NCBI GenBank assembly: GCA_905221605.1
Contig: CAJNDS010000033.1
Span: 1-64,000 of the forward strand
Origin: Symbiodinium natans
Taxonomy: Eukaryota; Sar; Dinophyceae; Suessiales; Symbiodiniaceae
Direction of reading: 5' to 3'
DNA length: 64,000 nucleotides
Shown in pieces: positions 1 to 12,065 of this stretch. The notes beneath the pieces are model-generated. The model was not told the origin of the DNA. It made no database searches and worked only from the letters and a program-made list of their open reading frames with translations. The position numbers were made by a program, and so were the translations under genes. Every line of letters begins with the position of its first letter. Within the stretch, counting starts at the first letter, position 1.

Positions 1-1325
1 TTGTTTTGAAGTAGATACTTTAGGGTGCAGAGTTGTGTACAAGTGTACAGTGTAGTAAGTGCGCGCCAATGGCTCCTGTCACGCTCACGCAGCTCCGGCG
101 CGCACGCCCAAGCGTCAGGCAATTTGCCTCCAGCCGTGTGCAGTAGTTCACCCTCTCCAGCAAGGTTTCGCTTGCAACATCGAGGATGAGGTGGTACCTC
201 ACCGGCAATGGTACGCTGGGGGGCAACACAGCGTTTTGACTGCACTTTCGAATTAACTGGAAGAGTTGCCTTGCGCAAAGGCTGTGGCGTCAGTGTTTCT
301 TTATACAAACCTTCGCTCGCGCCCAGCTTATCTCCGCGACACAGGAATGTACTTTGGCCACAAGGTGTAGAGTTGAATACGGCGCATGCCCAAACCAGCC
401 TTTGCGTAGGCTGCTCTAGTTTTTCAAGGACATCTGGCCGCGCGTGGCAGACATATCTCGAACATATTCGTGAAGCAACCAAATAAATCAGCCAAACACC
501 CCACATCTTGCTACATTGCAGAATTTGTCATCAAGTTAAAGTTTCCACCAAACCTTCCCTGAGCCTGCCTGTTCAAATGGATGAACTTATCAGCATCGTA
601 CACCACTCTCTGAACGAACTCACCAAGATTGGGCAAGAGTCTACGGAAACCAGCACCTACGACCGAAGTTTGGCTTGTTCCAAAGCGGGACAAGCTATGA
701 TGGCAAATCGGACGGCGGCCGATAGCAAACCAACACACACAAACACAAGAAACATGTCGGCTAAAGCAAGAGTGGGTGCACAGGGGCACTTTCTAAAGTT
801 GTAGCGGATGGCCGGAACGAAAGCTAGTACAGTTGCTCGAGAAGCCACAGGAGAACAGCATCAACCGAGCAGGCAATTGTGAGTTGCAGTACGCGGCCGG
901 TCTACTCTTCGCCAGGAGCGTCAGAGAATCTGCAAGAAAGCCCCTGATTAACCGACCATCCCCAGAGCCATTCCCAGATTACCCAGAGAAGCTTGTATAT
1001 CCGTGGAGGACTCGCTCGTGGAAGTTTGATCCTGAGCCTTCAGGGCGCTTAGCCTAAGAGCCCTGAGAATCAACAACGCACCTTGGACACCTCCAAAAAA
1101 ATCAGACAGCGAAGCCAGGCGACGCCTCCAATTTGCACCCACCACAGCTGGACCCCACGGTTGTTCAACCTTACGGTTGGGAAGCGACTCGGCCAGCCCT
1201 TAGAAGCTAGCCTTCCTCGTGCCACTAGGGGGGGTTGGCGTTGCCGCGATGGTCGCGATAAGGGAAGGACGCTAGCAAACAAGCGCGCAGCTGCTTGCCA
1301 GTCACGCTTGGCAGGGAATTCTCCT
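1..1325. other. Unassigned single-copy-like DNA
   Basis: No frame on either strand shows a domain, motif or signal I recognise; open frames are at most about 90 codons and overlap on both strands, as expected by chance at this base composition. Telomere-type repeats are absent here. Short exons of a split gene could be hidden, but there is no second copy to reveal them. Confidence 0.4.
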
Positions 1326-1328
1326 CCA

Positions 1329-1450
1329 GTACTCTAACATACTCTAGTATACCTAGTATATACTCGTTTCGTCTAGTATACTGTAGTATTCTCTAGTATG
1401 CTCCAGTATACTCTAGTAGACTTTTAGCACACTGTAGTATACTAGTGTCG
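1329..1450. repeat. Degenerate CTAGTATA-type tandem repeat
   Basis: The short motif ctagtata/gtagtata recurs about a dozen times with single-base changes and small spacers. Because TAGTATA and TATACTA are near-complementary, the tract can pair with itself. A shorter tract of the same flavour (agtataatatagtacagtat) lies at 3335-3375. Confidence 0.6.
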
Positions 1451-3254
1451 CACTCAGCAAGTTCTGCAGGGATCCCGACTGGCCACGGGTTTCGATTATC
1501 TCGTGCAGGTGAATGACGTTTGGATGCCTGGTAAAGAAGTTTTGGGTTTAGGGTTATCAGGGTTTAGGGCTTAAGGTTTAGGGGCATCCACAAAGACAAG
1601 ACAGACTTGGGCCCCAAAATGATGCATCGCCCATGATTACTCCCGGCAACTGCAGTGTTTGTGGGAAGCAGGTGATCTGACTCTTTTCGTTGTGCCTGGC
1701 CCCTGTGGCAAGAGGAACACGTAGGTGTATTGCATGGTCCCATTCACACGGATGACGCGAACAGGGCCTTCTGGCTCAAGTGCTGAGTTCTGCGGCGGGC
1801 GTGTACGAAAACGTGAAACAGCTTGCTGAATCAAAATGCGTGGCTCTGCTGCAGGGACTGAGGGATGCCGCACAGTTTGGACGATGGGCCACATCGGCCT
1901 TTCCTCGTACTCCAATTCTTTCGCATGAATGCCTTGTCACCAATTACCAACTCACCAAACACAGTGCCCCATTCCAGGATCATGCGTCATCAGCTGCGTT
2001 GAAGATAGCATCACTGGATACTCGATGAGATGGAGCAAGATTTCCACACGCAGGCCCTGGGAAGTACTTTCGGAAGTGCAAACCGGGTTCAACGGCACCT
2101 GATCGACTTGTGAAGCTGAACCTCCTGCATCCCTCGCGCGCCATCCGTTTCCTGCACTTTCACAGATGAAGACACCTTACGGGGTTAGGTTGCGACTCCT
2201 ATATATAGATTGGTCGTAGCGCAACAGTGCCACTAATGAAGTACTGAGATGAAACGCATCCGCCTTCAAAGGCCTCCCCTTGAACTCCAATCTCTAGGGT
2301 CAAGAAATTTCGGATTGTGCATCCCCGATTCTGTCCTGATTCAACATCTTTACGGCCACGTGCTTGCCGGTTCTCAAATGCCTCACACAGAATAAGCTGC
2401 TTGCAAGTTGCAATCTCAGAGTCGGGCAGGCTCGCACCGGCCCAGTACGCACTTGCTGAAGCCGCCCTCACCTTCGCAACTCAGGAACACAAACAGGCTC
2501 CGTGCACATCACGCAAGTTGCTTCTTGCCAGGGGGGAGATTCAAAAAACCTTTTTCGCGACTTGCCAACAAAAGGCAACTGAGCTGAGCACCCAAAAGCG
2601 TCTCGGTCTCTCCGAGCGTGTAGCTGCCTGGTGCATCTGTTGCGCGCTTCCTTCTTGCGGTCTCTAAAATCCTTGGGAGGAACCTCTGATGAACCCTTGC
2701 AATCTCCGGACAGAAATAGATGCAAACTGGTGTGCCATGCACCATGACACTGTGACTCGAAACCTCTTTCATGAGTCCCTCTTGAAGCCCGTGGCTGTCT
2801 CAAACATGTGCCTATGCGCCGCAACTCCTCCAGCCGCTTCAACCTTGGATGCTTTGGCGGGTGTTAGCTGTTGGGTGTGGTGGCTCTGTGTTTATGCCTG
2901 GCGCTGTCGCTCTCACTGGCACAAGGCCGAGGGAAAAACATGGATCATGGACACTTGCTGTTCATTCCGTTTTCTGCTGCTTGGCTGCATGTGAGCCTTA
3001 TGTACTCTTAACGCCTGTTCGTTCTCCCAGATGCATGTATGGTATAGGTTAGGTACTACCCACCTGAAAACCTGAACCCAATCACCCCCATCATGTGGGC
3101 AGAAAGAATAACAACGACTTGGCGACTAAATGTTGCGTGGCCGACACAAACATTGCATAGATGGATGGAAAATGCATGATGGTAGAACTCAGAAGAAAAT
3201 CAAAACAAATCACAACCTTGAGGAAAAAGAAGCCACAACAGCAACAGCTAGATA
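1451..3254. other. Unassigned region
   Basis: Apart from a few CCCTAAA-like units near 1550-1590, nothing is recognised. Overlapping open frames near 2200-2840 (90-124 codons on both strands) have no visible motif and no parallel copy elsewhere in the window, so I do not call them genes. Confidence 0.35.
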
Positions 3255-4465
3255 AGCATGGAATGAAATCACAAGCAGTACGATGCCTCGGTCGCAGAAT
3301 CACAGAGATTTCTTGATCCTAGAATTGAATCGCATAGCATAGTATAATATAGTACAGTATAGTGTAGTATACTACTTGAGGGTGAGGGCCTGGGACGAAA
3401 GCTAGTTAAGGTACCCCCACGGAAGGGTTTCTGTCAACAGGGCATCCACTACGCATCAGGACAAGGCTACGCCAAGGCATGAAGCCGTCACCTTTTTCCC
3501 GCGCGGAGCCTGTTGGGAGTTCCCAGGTCGGGCACCCAACATAGCACAAGTACGCAATGCGAGAGCATCATGAAAGTCTGTCCAATCCAGCTTTGAGGGA
3601 CGCCAGACTCACATCAACATCAGGGCTTCTGAGTCTTTTCTTAAGACTTGGAAAGGTTTTCGAGGGCCTGGGATCCACAGAAAACGGCGTTCATTTGCAC
3701 CCATATACGAAAGAAATGAACGCCAGCCCGTTTCCCCAAAACCTGTGGTCGCCGCTTGGAAACCGACCGGGTTTGCTGGGTTTCGTGGCGGAGCCTCCGG
3801 GGACCCTATATACCCTTCAGGTTGTAAGCTTCGCTTAAGTAAGATACTCCGCTAGCTCCTCGGGGGCTAGCTTTCGTGATATTACACCATTCAACCTGCT
3901 TCAACTCAATGAATTCGGTCTGAGCACAGGCCCCTGTCGAAATCAGCAAGGAATCGGTCCAAGCCAGCAAGGCAGGTCCGGCAGGTCATGGCGTCAACGG
4001 GTATCCGGATCGATTTCAGCGAACGTGTTTTTTTTACAGCCGTATCCATCCCTTAGCCTAGTTAAGGATTCCGGGGGCCGGTACTTTTGTCCTAAACTCT
4101 GGTGATGTCAAGATGATCCAACCATTGGTTTCGAAGTATACCATTTCCTCACGGTCTGGATGTGTTTGCAGCATTTGATGGCCACACCTTCTTGTCGGTG
4201 GACTTAAGCACAAACGCCATGAGCACCTCAAAAACAGAGGAATCAATAAAATAATGCAGCGCGATCACGAAGGACGCAAACCGCATCACAGAAAAACAAC
4301 ATAAGCCCGCAAACCACCAACCCTTAAACCCCCTTAAACCCCCAATCCTTAAAACCTCAAGCGCAGCCATAACTTGTATTTCGTTGCAATCGCCTGCAGG
4401 GTTCCGAAACAAGAAACGCGCAAATTGGTGGGGTTCTGAAGCCGGGATCCCCTCGAGGGTTTGGT
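3255..4465 (-). repeat. Repeat block X, first copy (exon-like islands)
   Basis: The stretches 3257-3325 and 3885-4460 recur in the same orientation at about 37800-37866 and 37885-38520. Between the copies the identity is high in islands and poor outside them, as expected for exons separated by introns. On the minus strand the island near 4149-4412 encodes a hydrophobic segment including FEVLMAFVLKS, shared with 38125-38478, and AALEVLRIGGLRGFKGWWF just upstream. The island near 3905-4030 reads VDAMTCRTCLAGLDRF on the minus strand. Function unknown; probably exons of a membrane protein gene, or a repeat that carried them. Confidence 0.5.
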
Positions 4466-4469
4466 GCCT

Positions 4470-4975
4470 CTAGGGCTTTAGGGTACTTTTGTGCCTAGGG
4501 TTTGAGGAAGTTGGATTTAGGGGGTCCTGACGTACAACAACCTCATGTCAGCGCAGCATGACTGCCGACACAGTGGCCGCTGTTTTCCCGGGCATGGAAG
4601 CATGGCACGCTTGTACAACTCTGCAACAGATGTGAACCTCTGAATACTTAGACCCAGAGCTTCCAAACAAAATTCTTGAAACTGTCGGAACTGCGATGCT
4701 GCCAAAATCCCAGGTTGTTGCTTCGTGGCCAGCTTTTGCATCCTAGCAGAGCAGCCGCCTATCTACAAAAAGCTTCTAAAGCTCCTCACTGCCCCGTGTG
4801 ACTTGCAGGAAGTGCACCGAGTCAACGTTTTCGGAGGCAGCTGGACGGATCGGTTGCTCCTTCTTCTGGGCGAGGTTAACTACAGGTGTGCTGTGACCGT
4901 CTTTTCCGTGATGTCCGTGATGGCCGGGTATGCACTTCTGGCCTTTGTCGCAGATGCAAATGCAAGCGCATATCA
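4470..4975 (-). other. Possible exon, otherwise unassigned
   Basis: The minus strand carries a 74-codon open frame at 4517-4741 with a mildly amphipathic sequence (FRQFQEFCLEALGL). There is no second copy and no family recognised, so it is only a candidate exon next to block X. Confidence 0.2.
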
Positions 4976-5013
4976 CACACACACACACACACACACACTC
5001 TCTCTCTCTCAAA
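4975..5013. repeat. (CA)n(CT)n microsatellite
   Basis: A run of about eleven CA units passes directly into CT units. It lies about 45 bp beyond the end of the oxygenase gene (3' side on the minus strand). Confidence 0.9.
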
Positions 5014-5056
5014 ACAAAAACATCTACATTGCATATACACTCATTCACTCACATGC

Positions 5057-5851
5057 TTAAGAAAACAACATCGCTTGCTGAGGCCCCTGGCAATCCGGGA
5101 TGATGGCCCAAAGCTTGAGTTTCGGCTTCAAGAGGAAACACCAAGGTTTGCAGCTCTTTGGCTCAGGCGACGGGCGCGGAGTGGTTGTGTCAGGTGTAAC
5201 TTCTAAATCAGACTCACCGGCCACACCCACAAGCTCACCGTCCGCATCCAGTGCCATGGGGCCTAGGAGGCGCCGGTGGCCGTCACCGCGAGCAATGAAG
5301 CCGTGGAGGCAGAAGCGGTTGTCCCAAGAAAGGAACCGCCCGGCAAAAGCCTACAGGGAATGAAGCTGTGTGCAGGAGGGGGCTTAGGGGGGAAAGGTGA
5401 GACGTGCCTCCACCTGCTTCACGCTGCTACCCACGCCCGGCGCCATGAAAGTCATCCAGCCAAGGCTGCTTCTGTCTGGTGCTGATTCCAAGTATAATGT
5501 GGCTGAAGTTCCATTCACCTTGCCGTATTGGCTGCCCCGCAGGCCACCCAACTCGCCGTGGTCCTGGTGCATGACCCTATTCCCGCTCTTGCGGACGCCT
5601 GGGATGAAGTTGAACAAGGGATTGATCTTCGGCTCACCAGCCAATGCTTCCTTCAGGCGGAGTTGGACGTTTGCATGGCCTCGAAGCACTTGTGGACAGT
5701 CTGTCCCCTCGAAATCCCTCAGCAGGGAGGCCGCCTCTGTTTCCGAAATAAAGCCGTCTCGGACCCTGATGGAAGACAGGCACGCGCTGCTCAAATCCTC
5801 GGCCGAAGAAGCCGCACAAAGAGCGCCCAGCGCAAAGAGGCAACGGGCCAT
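5057..5851 (-). CDS. Secreted 2-oxoglutarate/Fe(II) dioxygenase-like protein, two exons
   Basis: The proposed model has exon 1 at 5851-5435 (139 codons), a GT-AG intron at 5434-5351 (84 bp) and exon 2 at 5350-5057 (97 codons plus stop). Both exons are in phase 0, giving 236 residues. The start is the ATG at 5851, because it is followed at once by a signal-peptide-like segment (MARCLFALGALCAASSA). Upstream in-frame codons look non-coding. Residues 95-97 form an HxD iron-binding motif (MHQDHGELGG). Across the predicted junction the protein reads APGAFAGRFLSWDNRFCLHG, supplying the distal His at about 155. Arginines at about 165-166, ten residues later, are placed for 2-oxoglutarate binding as in prolyl-4-hydroxylase-type enzymes. 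The family fold is established knowledge; substrate is unknown. A GGRG/W ending is absent, so the C-terminus is divergent. This is the best single-copy host gene model in the left half. Confidence 0.68.
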
Positions 5852-6840
5852 CTTTATCCGTTTGAGGCCATCGGCCCTTCTTTCAGTTTGGGATTTTAAG
5901 ACCTGAAAGTTGAAAGGAAACGATAGGCATATATGGGCATGCTCCATTTCTTCCCAGTTAAGCAATGCTTGGCCTCTGTAACCTCTGCATCTGCTGGCAA
6001 GCCGACGCACCGGTCTGCGAAGATGCGCTTGGACCAGAAGCGCGTTAGCCCTTCTAGGGTTTACGGGGTCAGGACCGAGGGCTTTGGGATGTTTAGGGTT
6101 CAGGAATGATAAAAGAGGCAACTCTATGGGGTTTAATGAGGGCTGCAAGCTTTGAAGAGCTTAGTGTGTCAAGCCAACTGCTTCAGATTGCGAAAGGCTG
6201 GGTGCTAAATTTCGATGTGAATCCGAAATTTACACCTTTGGTATAAATAAATTCCAATCTCTCTGAAAATCCGGAAGCAAGTCACGGGTTCTGCACAAAT
6301 CAAACGCTAAAGGATGTAAAGGGCCATGAAGACATAGAAAACCAACTCCTTCCACGAGATGAAGCCTCAGGTTTTCTTAGAACCTTTCAAGCTCATCGTG
6401 CTTCGCATGCTAGTAAGTAATGGTAGGTCTCAAGTTTCATTCAAATCGTACGCCGAAGTTAGAAGCTAAACAAGATAAATCTGGGTGCTAGCAATTCCTC
6501 CTCGAGACCGTGGTGCTGCTCGTCGCGACCCTCCTCCATTCTAGCAATCAATGGCTTAAGCCTGAACCCTAAACCGCCCCCCTAAACCTTATATAACCCC
6601 CTAAACCGCCGTCCCAACAAAAATACATAAACGCCTCATCCAAAGGGGTGGGGGGGTTGGGGGGGTGGGGTGGGGAAGGGGGCGGGGGGGAGGGGGGAGC
6701 ATAACAGGAGGACGAGGTCAGCCAAAAAAGAAAGACAGGTCGGCGTAAAGAAGAAAATGATGAGAATAACGAGAGAAGTGGTAACATAACCAAGAAACTC
6801 TGGAGCATAAAAATGGGAACGGTGCAGCATTAGGGATTAT
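5852..6840. other. Intergenic DNA, with G-rich tract
   Basis: This is the 5' flank of the oxygenase gene. It contains sparse CCCTAAA-like units (6050-6120, 6560-6610) and a G-rich tract at 6648-6700 with many runs of 4-7 G on the plus strand. No gene is recognised. A TATA-box-like element is not evident, which fits dinoflagellate promoters. Confidence 0.4.
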
Positions 6841-8270
6841 GGCCCAGAGCTTCAAGATCTGAGGCCCTACAGCCCCAAAGCCCTAAGCCCTAAACCTTTG
6901 TGGTATGCTTTGGGGTGTTTTAGGGGTTCAGGGGGTTGGGGCGTTTGGGCGTGGAAATGAGGGTGTTTATTAGGACTTCAGACAGAGGCTCGCTCTGCGC
7001 CATGACGCCAAGGCCTCAAGGGACGTGAAGGTCCGCCTGAGTCGAAGCCGGACTTCTGAGGGTTTGGGGTTTCGGGTTTAACCCCCTCGATCCATGCGAA
7101 GGTGAAGGCCCCCAAAACCCCAAAACCCTAAACCCCTGAACCCTAAACCCTACAGTCCTGCGCCCTATAGCCCTCCCTAAATCCCCAAACCCCTGAACCC
7201 TCAACCCCCGACCAAGCACATTACGCCCAATCAGAGAGCCGAAACTTCTCTTCCGCCCAGCTGATCAGGGTATAGTATAGGGTTTGGGGTTTAGAGGTTA
7301 GGGGTTTACCGGTTTAAAGGGTTTAGAGGTTAGGGTTTAGGGGGCTGGGGGTTTAGGGTTCGGGGTTTAGGTGGTTTCTGTGGCCCCTGACTAAAGATCT
7401 GCAACAGACATGACATTTGTTTAAGGAATGGTCTGGTGCCAGAGATCTCTCAACTCCCAAATTCAGATTCCAGGGTTGAGGGGGTTTAGGGTTCAGGGTT
7501 GATTAGGGTGCCGCTAAACCCCTCAACCCCTCAACCCCTCAACCCCTAAACCCCTAAACCCTCAACCCCAGCTCCAGCCCCTAAACCCTAATCCCTGAAC
7601 CCTCAACCCCCAAGCTCCAAAACCCCCAAATCCTAAAGCCTAAACCTTGAACCCCCAAGCTCCAGAAACCCAACCCTAAACCCTACACCACAGCCACGAG
7701 GCTTAGGGTTTAGGGTTTAGGGTGTAGGGTACTGCAGCCATAGCCCTGAGACTAGGCTTGGGGATGGTTGCTGAGGGTTTGGGGTTTCAGTTGGGTTTGG
7801 GATTGAAGCTTCAGGGGTTCAGGGTGTCGGGTTCGGACTTAAGCGGAAATTTGAAGGTTTAGGGTTTAGGGCTGGGCCCTGAATCCTCCCTAAACCCTAA
7901 ACCCCGAAACCCTCTACAGACTCTGCCCTCATTCTAGGGCCTCGCTTTTTGGTCTCTTGGAGCCCGCTTGGAAAGCTAACGCGCTTTGCCTTCTCAGACT
8001 GATCTTGGCAAAAAACCCTAAACCCTAAACCCCCCCAAAAATAGGTTCAAGCAAGTGGATTGTTTCAGCCCTTTTCGGCTTGGAGAGCCATTTCTCAGCC
8101 CATCGCAAACTGGAGGCTCAAAGTTGAGAGCGAGCCTAGCTATACAAGCTCTATTTATTCTCATAGGGTTTAGGGGGCTTGGGCTATGGGTTTAGAGGGG
8201 CAGTCTAGGGTTTAGGCTGCATGGATTCATGGCGGTCTGACCTTCGACAAACTGGATTCAAACATAGACT
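6841..8270 (-). repeat. Unit 1, blocks a and b: telomere-like repeats with exon islands
   Basis: Dense degenerate TTTAGGG/CCCTAAA units in both orientations surround short islands that also occur at about 26650-28270 (same order and orientation) and, for the first part, 37380-37790. Shared islands include the stretch around 6841-6860 (tcaagatctgaggccc), the stretch around 6970-7060 (gacagaggctcgctc and a gccaaggcctcaa tract), and 7985-8160. This is the start of the roughly 10.7-kb tandem unit. The repeats diverge freely between copies while the islands stay alignable. Confidence 0.6.
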
Positions 8271-8454
8271 TCCTTGAGGATCACAGGCATTCTGGCAGCA
8301 ACAGTGACAGACAGCTATACTCCACCCATTCTCAGGACTGGCATGGAAGGTGAAACTGGAGTGATTTGTACACTCACGGAAATGTTACTCAAGAATGGGC
8401 AGTGCCTCCAGCCCTGTTGCAGACAACACGTCAATTCCTCTGAGATGTGCGAGG

Positions 8455-8950
8455 CTATGGTTCGGCTCGTGCCTTGAGGCAGCGGGCACGCAGGACACAG
8501 CAAATACGTCTCAAATCATTTCGTCGGAAGAAGCTGAGAGAGCCCACGCCTGAGACCACGCCAAGAGAAGGCAGACCCCACATCACAAATGCACTTGGGC
8601 CGCCTGGTTTCAAAGTTACCCGCAAAGCGAGCGACCAGCCCACAAAGACATGAAAGGACGACAGCACGCCAAGGCCCGCCCCAATCCAGTAGATCAACTC
8701 GTTGCGGGAATGCAAGGGCTCTTTTTGCATCAACAGCGTGCCGAGCAGACCCCACGTTGTGGAAAGCATCCAGGGCGGCCAGAGTCCATACCGGAGGAGC
8801 AGCAAGATTGTCGACCCTCCGTGCTCACTTGTGAGGGCTGTGGTCGAGGCCAAGAAGAAAAGCATGGCCAGATGGACAGCGGCGAAGACATGGATGAAGT
8901 TGCAATCAGCGCCTGGGCTGAGGAAGAAAAAGGTTCAACCCCCAGAACTG
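8455..8950 (-). CDS. Four-helix membrane protein, copy 1
   Basis: The minus-strand frame ends at 8455 with a stop after RAEP. It can be read upstream of the first ATG (8865) to about 8950, because that part (FFLSPGADCNFIHV) matches the N-terminus of the copy at 28503-28973. Four hydrophobic segments alternate with short loops. The best conserved parts are the second helix region (MLSTTWGLLGTLL), QKEPLH, and the basic C-terminal tail FRRNDLRRICCVLRARCLKAR. Family unknown. The tail has clustered Cys and Arg, suggesting a cytosolic, possibly lipidated, end. The true 5' exon is not identified. Downstream, at 9040, the copy-1-specific insertion begins. Confidence 0.6.
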
Positions 8951-9039
8951 GTCCGTTGCCTACGGAAAGGAATGCCACGGGCTTACCTAAAGTGTGCAGC
9001 CCCAAAGACCCGCGCAGCACTTCCTTTTTGCGCATGGCT

Positions 9040-9584
9040 TGAAAGTCGGTGTCAAGAACCCGACCTCCGGATGCAGCCCGCTAGGCCGTACCGGAGACCG
9101 GAAGGTCTGAACCGGACACCGACCGGAGGGTGTGAAGCATCCCACCGCAGGTAGGAACGAACACACCCAGACACCACAACACTGGGAACCGGAGTGTACG
9201 GCGGAGAAAATGGGGAAGGATTTTCAAGCCAGGGCCTCCTTCCCAAGAGCCCGAAATCGGAGAATCCCGGCCGAACCGAAACCAACACACCAACACATCC
9301 CTTTAAAGAAACCTAACTAGAAGAGGGCTGGCCCGAAAGCATCGATTTGCCGTGCGTTAACTCCATGCGCTTGACTCTTTGCACTCGAACTGTATGCACT
9401 TTGACAAGTGTATGCACTTAAATGGTTGCATACTCACTTGTATACTGCACTTGTATACTGGACGTGCAGTGGATCAGGCGGCTCTTGCAAGAATGTTTGC
9501 TGGTTTAACCTTGGAGCGACAGGAGTCTGCAGAGTCACAAGCCTTGGCAGCTTTGGCAGATGCTAGGCTTGGGTCTCAGAATCC
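9040..9584. other. Left edge of the insertion in unit 1
   Basis: From about 9040 the sequence no longer follows the second unit. It holds CCGG/GACC-rich DNA (9060-9260) and a short TGCACTTG/GTATGCACTT direct repetition near 9385-9460. A frame running 9379-9588 ends in a stop just before the gag-like ORF and reads VDQAALARMFAGLTL, probably the decayed 5' part of the same retroelement. Confidence 0.35.
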
Positions 9585-10373
9585 ATGAGGTCGGCAAGAT
9601 CACATCCTTCGCAGGAACCTGGAGAGCTTGATCAAGAGAATCAAGGACAAGCTCCAGGGATGAGTGGGCCTCAACAGTACAATATTGCAACATCTCCTGG
9701 TTTGGGACAATCAGCAAGTGTGGACAATGCTTCTTTGGATGAAAGGGATCGTGAGTTGGTGGCTTTGCGTTTTCAGGTACGACAGCTACAGATGCAATTG
9801 CAACAGGTCTTGGTCAGAGAAGCTGCTAGATCTGGAGAGGTCGCTCCTTCGGCTGGGGCGATACCTCCTCTGCCACCACCGCGCAGCAGTCACTGCACAC
9901 CTGGTGGCACACGAGTTCCAATGGGACCTCCGGGGCCTTCAGCTGCTACGCCAAAGGTTCCTGGAGTGACAGCTGGCATGGATGCATCTTGGAATACAAT
10001 GGGACCTGCAGTTTGGGAGGCGGTGCCACCGCCCCCACCGTTGCCTCCAGAGATGATGGCAAGGCCAGGGCGTTGGCGCCCGCCGATTCCGCCGTCTTGG
10101 AAGGATCTGCCTAAGTTGGATATATCGAAGAGCAACACCGAAGATGCTGGAATGATTCTTGGAGATTGGCTGACCATGGTGAAGCCAATGATGGCGGGAA
10201 TTTCAGCCACGGCGTCCGAGTGGTGGGAGCAAGTCACGGCTACTGCTTATCACTACTATGAAGATTGGCTGGGAGCATCGCCATTGGAACGACTGGAGCT
10301 GAGAGACAAGGTGATGGGACTGACAGTTTTGTTTGAGCATTCGAAATGGTCACGAACAGAGCAGCGAGGAGCA
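9585..10373 (+). pseudogene. Copia-type gag fragment, truncated
   Basis: The plus-strand frame carries a heptad-like stretch (ELVALRFQVRQLQMQLQQ, about residues 57-75). A proline-rich linker follows, then the segment PPSWKDLPKLDI...GDWLTMVKPMM...SATASEWWEQV...AYHYYEDW. I recognise this as the N-terminal Gag of dinoflagellate copia-like polyproteins. Homology runs through WSRTEQRG and stops near 10373, where the minus-strand sequence of a different element begins. The remaining codons to 10451 are antisense to that element. Protease, integrase and RT are missing. Family assignment is from remembered motifs, not a search. Confidence 0.6.
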
Positions 10374-11098
10374 GACCGCTGCGGGCCAATCCCAAAAGAG
10401 AAGCATACATTTGGTCGCACAGTAGGTTCTCCGGCAGGTCCACATCGATAACATAGCATCCATCCATGCCCTTGCCATCCAGATACTGCTGAAAGAAGCC
10501 ACGGGTTTTGCCAGCAAACAGGTTCAGCACGATGATCTTCGAGGCCGTCATGGCCTTTCTTGTCTTCCGGCTCCATGGCAAGCAGTCATTTCCCTTGGCA
10601 TAGGCAGGAATCGTCAAGGCATTGATGACTTCCTCCGGCAGCTGCGAAAAGTGATCTTGTAACCATCGCTTCATAGCCACAGGATCCTCGAACATCATCA
10701 CCTCTTCTTGCTCAAGGTTGGGGCTGTCGTCGTAGTTGGTTCGCAGCGCCTTCAAGAATGCCAACTTTTCCCGCTTCTTTTGCTCAATGTCATCGGTGAG
10801 TTGCAAGGCCAAAGCTTCTGGAACTTCCGGACATCCTGTAACCAATCGCCGGAAGAAGGCCAAATTTCGGAACTTTGATGCAGATACCACCTTGATCCCA
10901 GGTCACCCCTGCTCCCAGCTGGATTAGCTCGTGCATTGCAACTATGGGACTCGTAGTGGGGTCGTTTGACAGCAAAGTGCCAGCATCGTTAATCCGAAGC
11001 CTGTAGCCAGGGCCGCCTTTATTGGAGCAGCTCGTTGGAATTCCCGATTGTCGTGAAGAAGGTTGAGCCGAATGACCATCAACTTCTACGACATCCAC
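10373..11098 (-). pseudogene. Retroelement protease/methyltransferase-like fragment
   Basis: Two overlapping minus-strand frames appear to be parts of one broken polyprotein. The frame at 11098-10790 has INDAGTLLSND followed by ELIQLGAGVTW. This resembles the region after the DSGA active site of dinoflagellate retroelement proteases; the DSGA itself is not intact. The frame at 10890-10373 has EEVINALTIPAY then KIIVLNLFAGKTRGFF. LFAG is a motif-I-like SAM-binding turn of a C5-methyltransferase-like domain I associate with these elements. The domain is cut off before any PC or ENP motif by the junction with the gag fragment at about 10373. Two breaks (frame change and truncation) make it a remnant. 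Confidence 0.5.
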
Positions 11099-11099
11099 T

Positions 11100-12065
11100 T
11101 CATCCTCGACAGCACAAGCAGCCTTTCTTCAGGAAGCATCCGAGCTCATCAAGACTATGAGGCTGGCAGCGTTGCGGGGCGAAACAGATGGTTGAGGACT
11201 GCTGGGTGGAGGAGCTACAGCTGACACATCTCAATGATTGTGTCGGCGTGCAGGAACGTCGCAAACCCAACAGCGTCACTGTCGAACCGACACCGCAGAC
11301 CTCAACGGCGTCCACATGACCAGCCTCGTTTTTCAGCAGTCGAACATCCGCGAACTGCTGTACCAGCATCGTGCTTCTGCTCCTGGGACCTGCTGCTGCA
11401 CCCTGCGAAACTGCCGCGCGATTCTCGGGCCGAGCATCAACAACCTGGCAGTAAACCACATTTCCTGATGCCAGGTCAGGAAGGACTGTCTCATCTCCAC
11501 CAAAAGCTTCCTGGAGAACCTGGTCGTTCAGGTCTTCTTCTGCATCCAAGTCTTTATCTTCGTGCATGGCCGCGTCCTCGCCGGCCAGCTTCGAGCAGAT
11601 TGCCTCAGGGCAGGAACACAGTGTGCCGTTGCTGAGTTGCTGCTTGAGAAAGCTGATCCACTGCTTGTGCCCTGGCTTCAGCTCTCGCAACGCCGCACGG
11701 AACGCAGCCACAGAGACCTCCTGCTCGGCAGTGTCTTGGAAATGATCTGCCTCCGCATAGCAGTAACAACGTGCAAGCTTTTGGGGAACAGTGAGCAAGG
11801 CAATCTCTGCGGGCGACATGACATGGCCCAACAAGTCCACCCAGAGACCCCTCCTAGACCAATTCTTCATGACATGCGTCTTCTGGGCACCGTTGTCAGT
11901 CACCATAGGTAGCACCTGGCTCCGCCTCTGCCGCGCACACGTCACTGGTGGGCTTGCCTTCGTGAAACCACGGAGACAAGGCCACTTGATGCCCCGATGC
12001 TGTGACTCCAGAAAACGTTCTGCCATTGGACACCGGGCTCTTTCTTGAACTTCCGTGAATGCCAA
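11100..12065 (-). pseudogene. Unidentified coding remnant, second ORF of the minus-strand element
   Basis: A 321-codon frame overlaps the end of the 651-codon frame upstream by about 124 bases in a different frame, so the two are probably one protein broken by a frameshift near 12000. It contains an acidic linker (HEDKDLDAEEDLNDQ, about residues 168-182) and VVYCQVVDARPENR. No catalytic motif is seen. The last part (DELGCF) lies where the protease active site of the following fragment would be expected. Confidence 0.4.
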
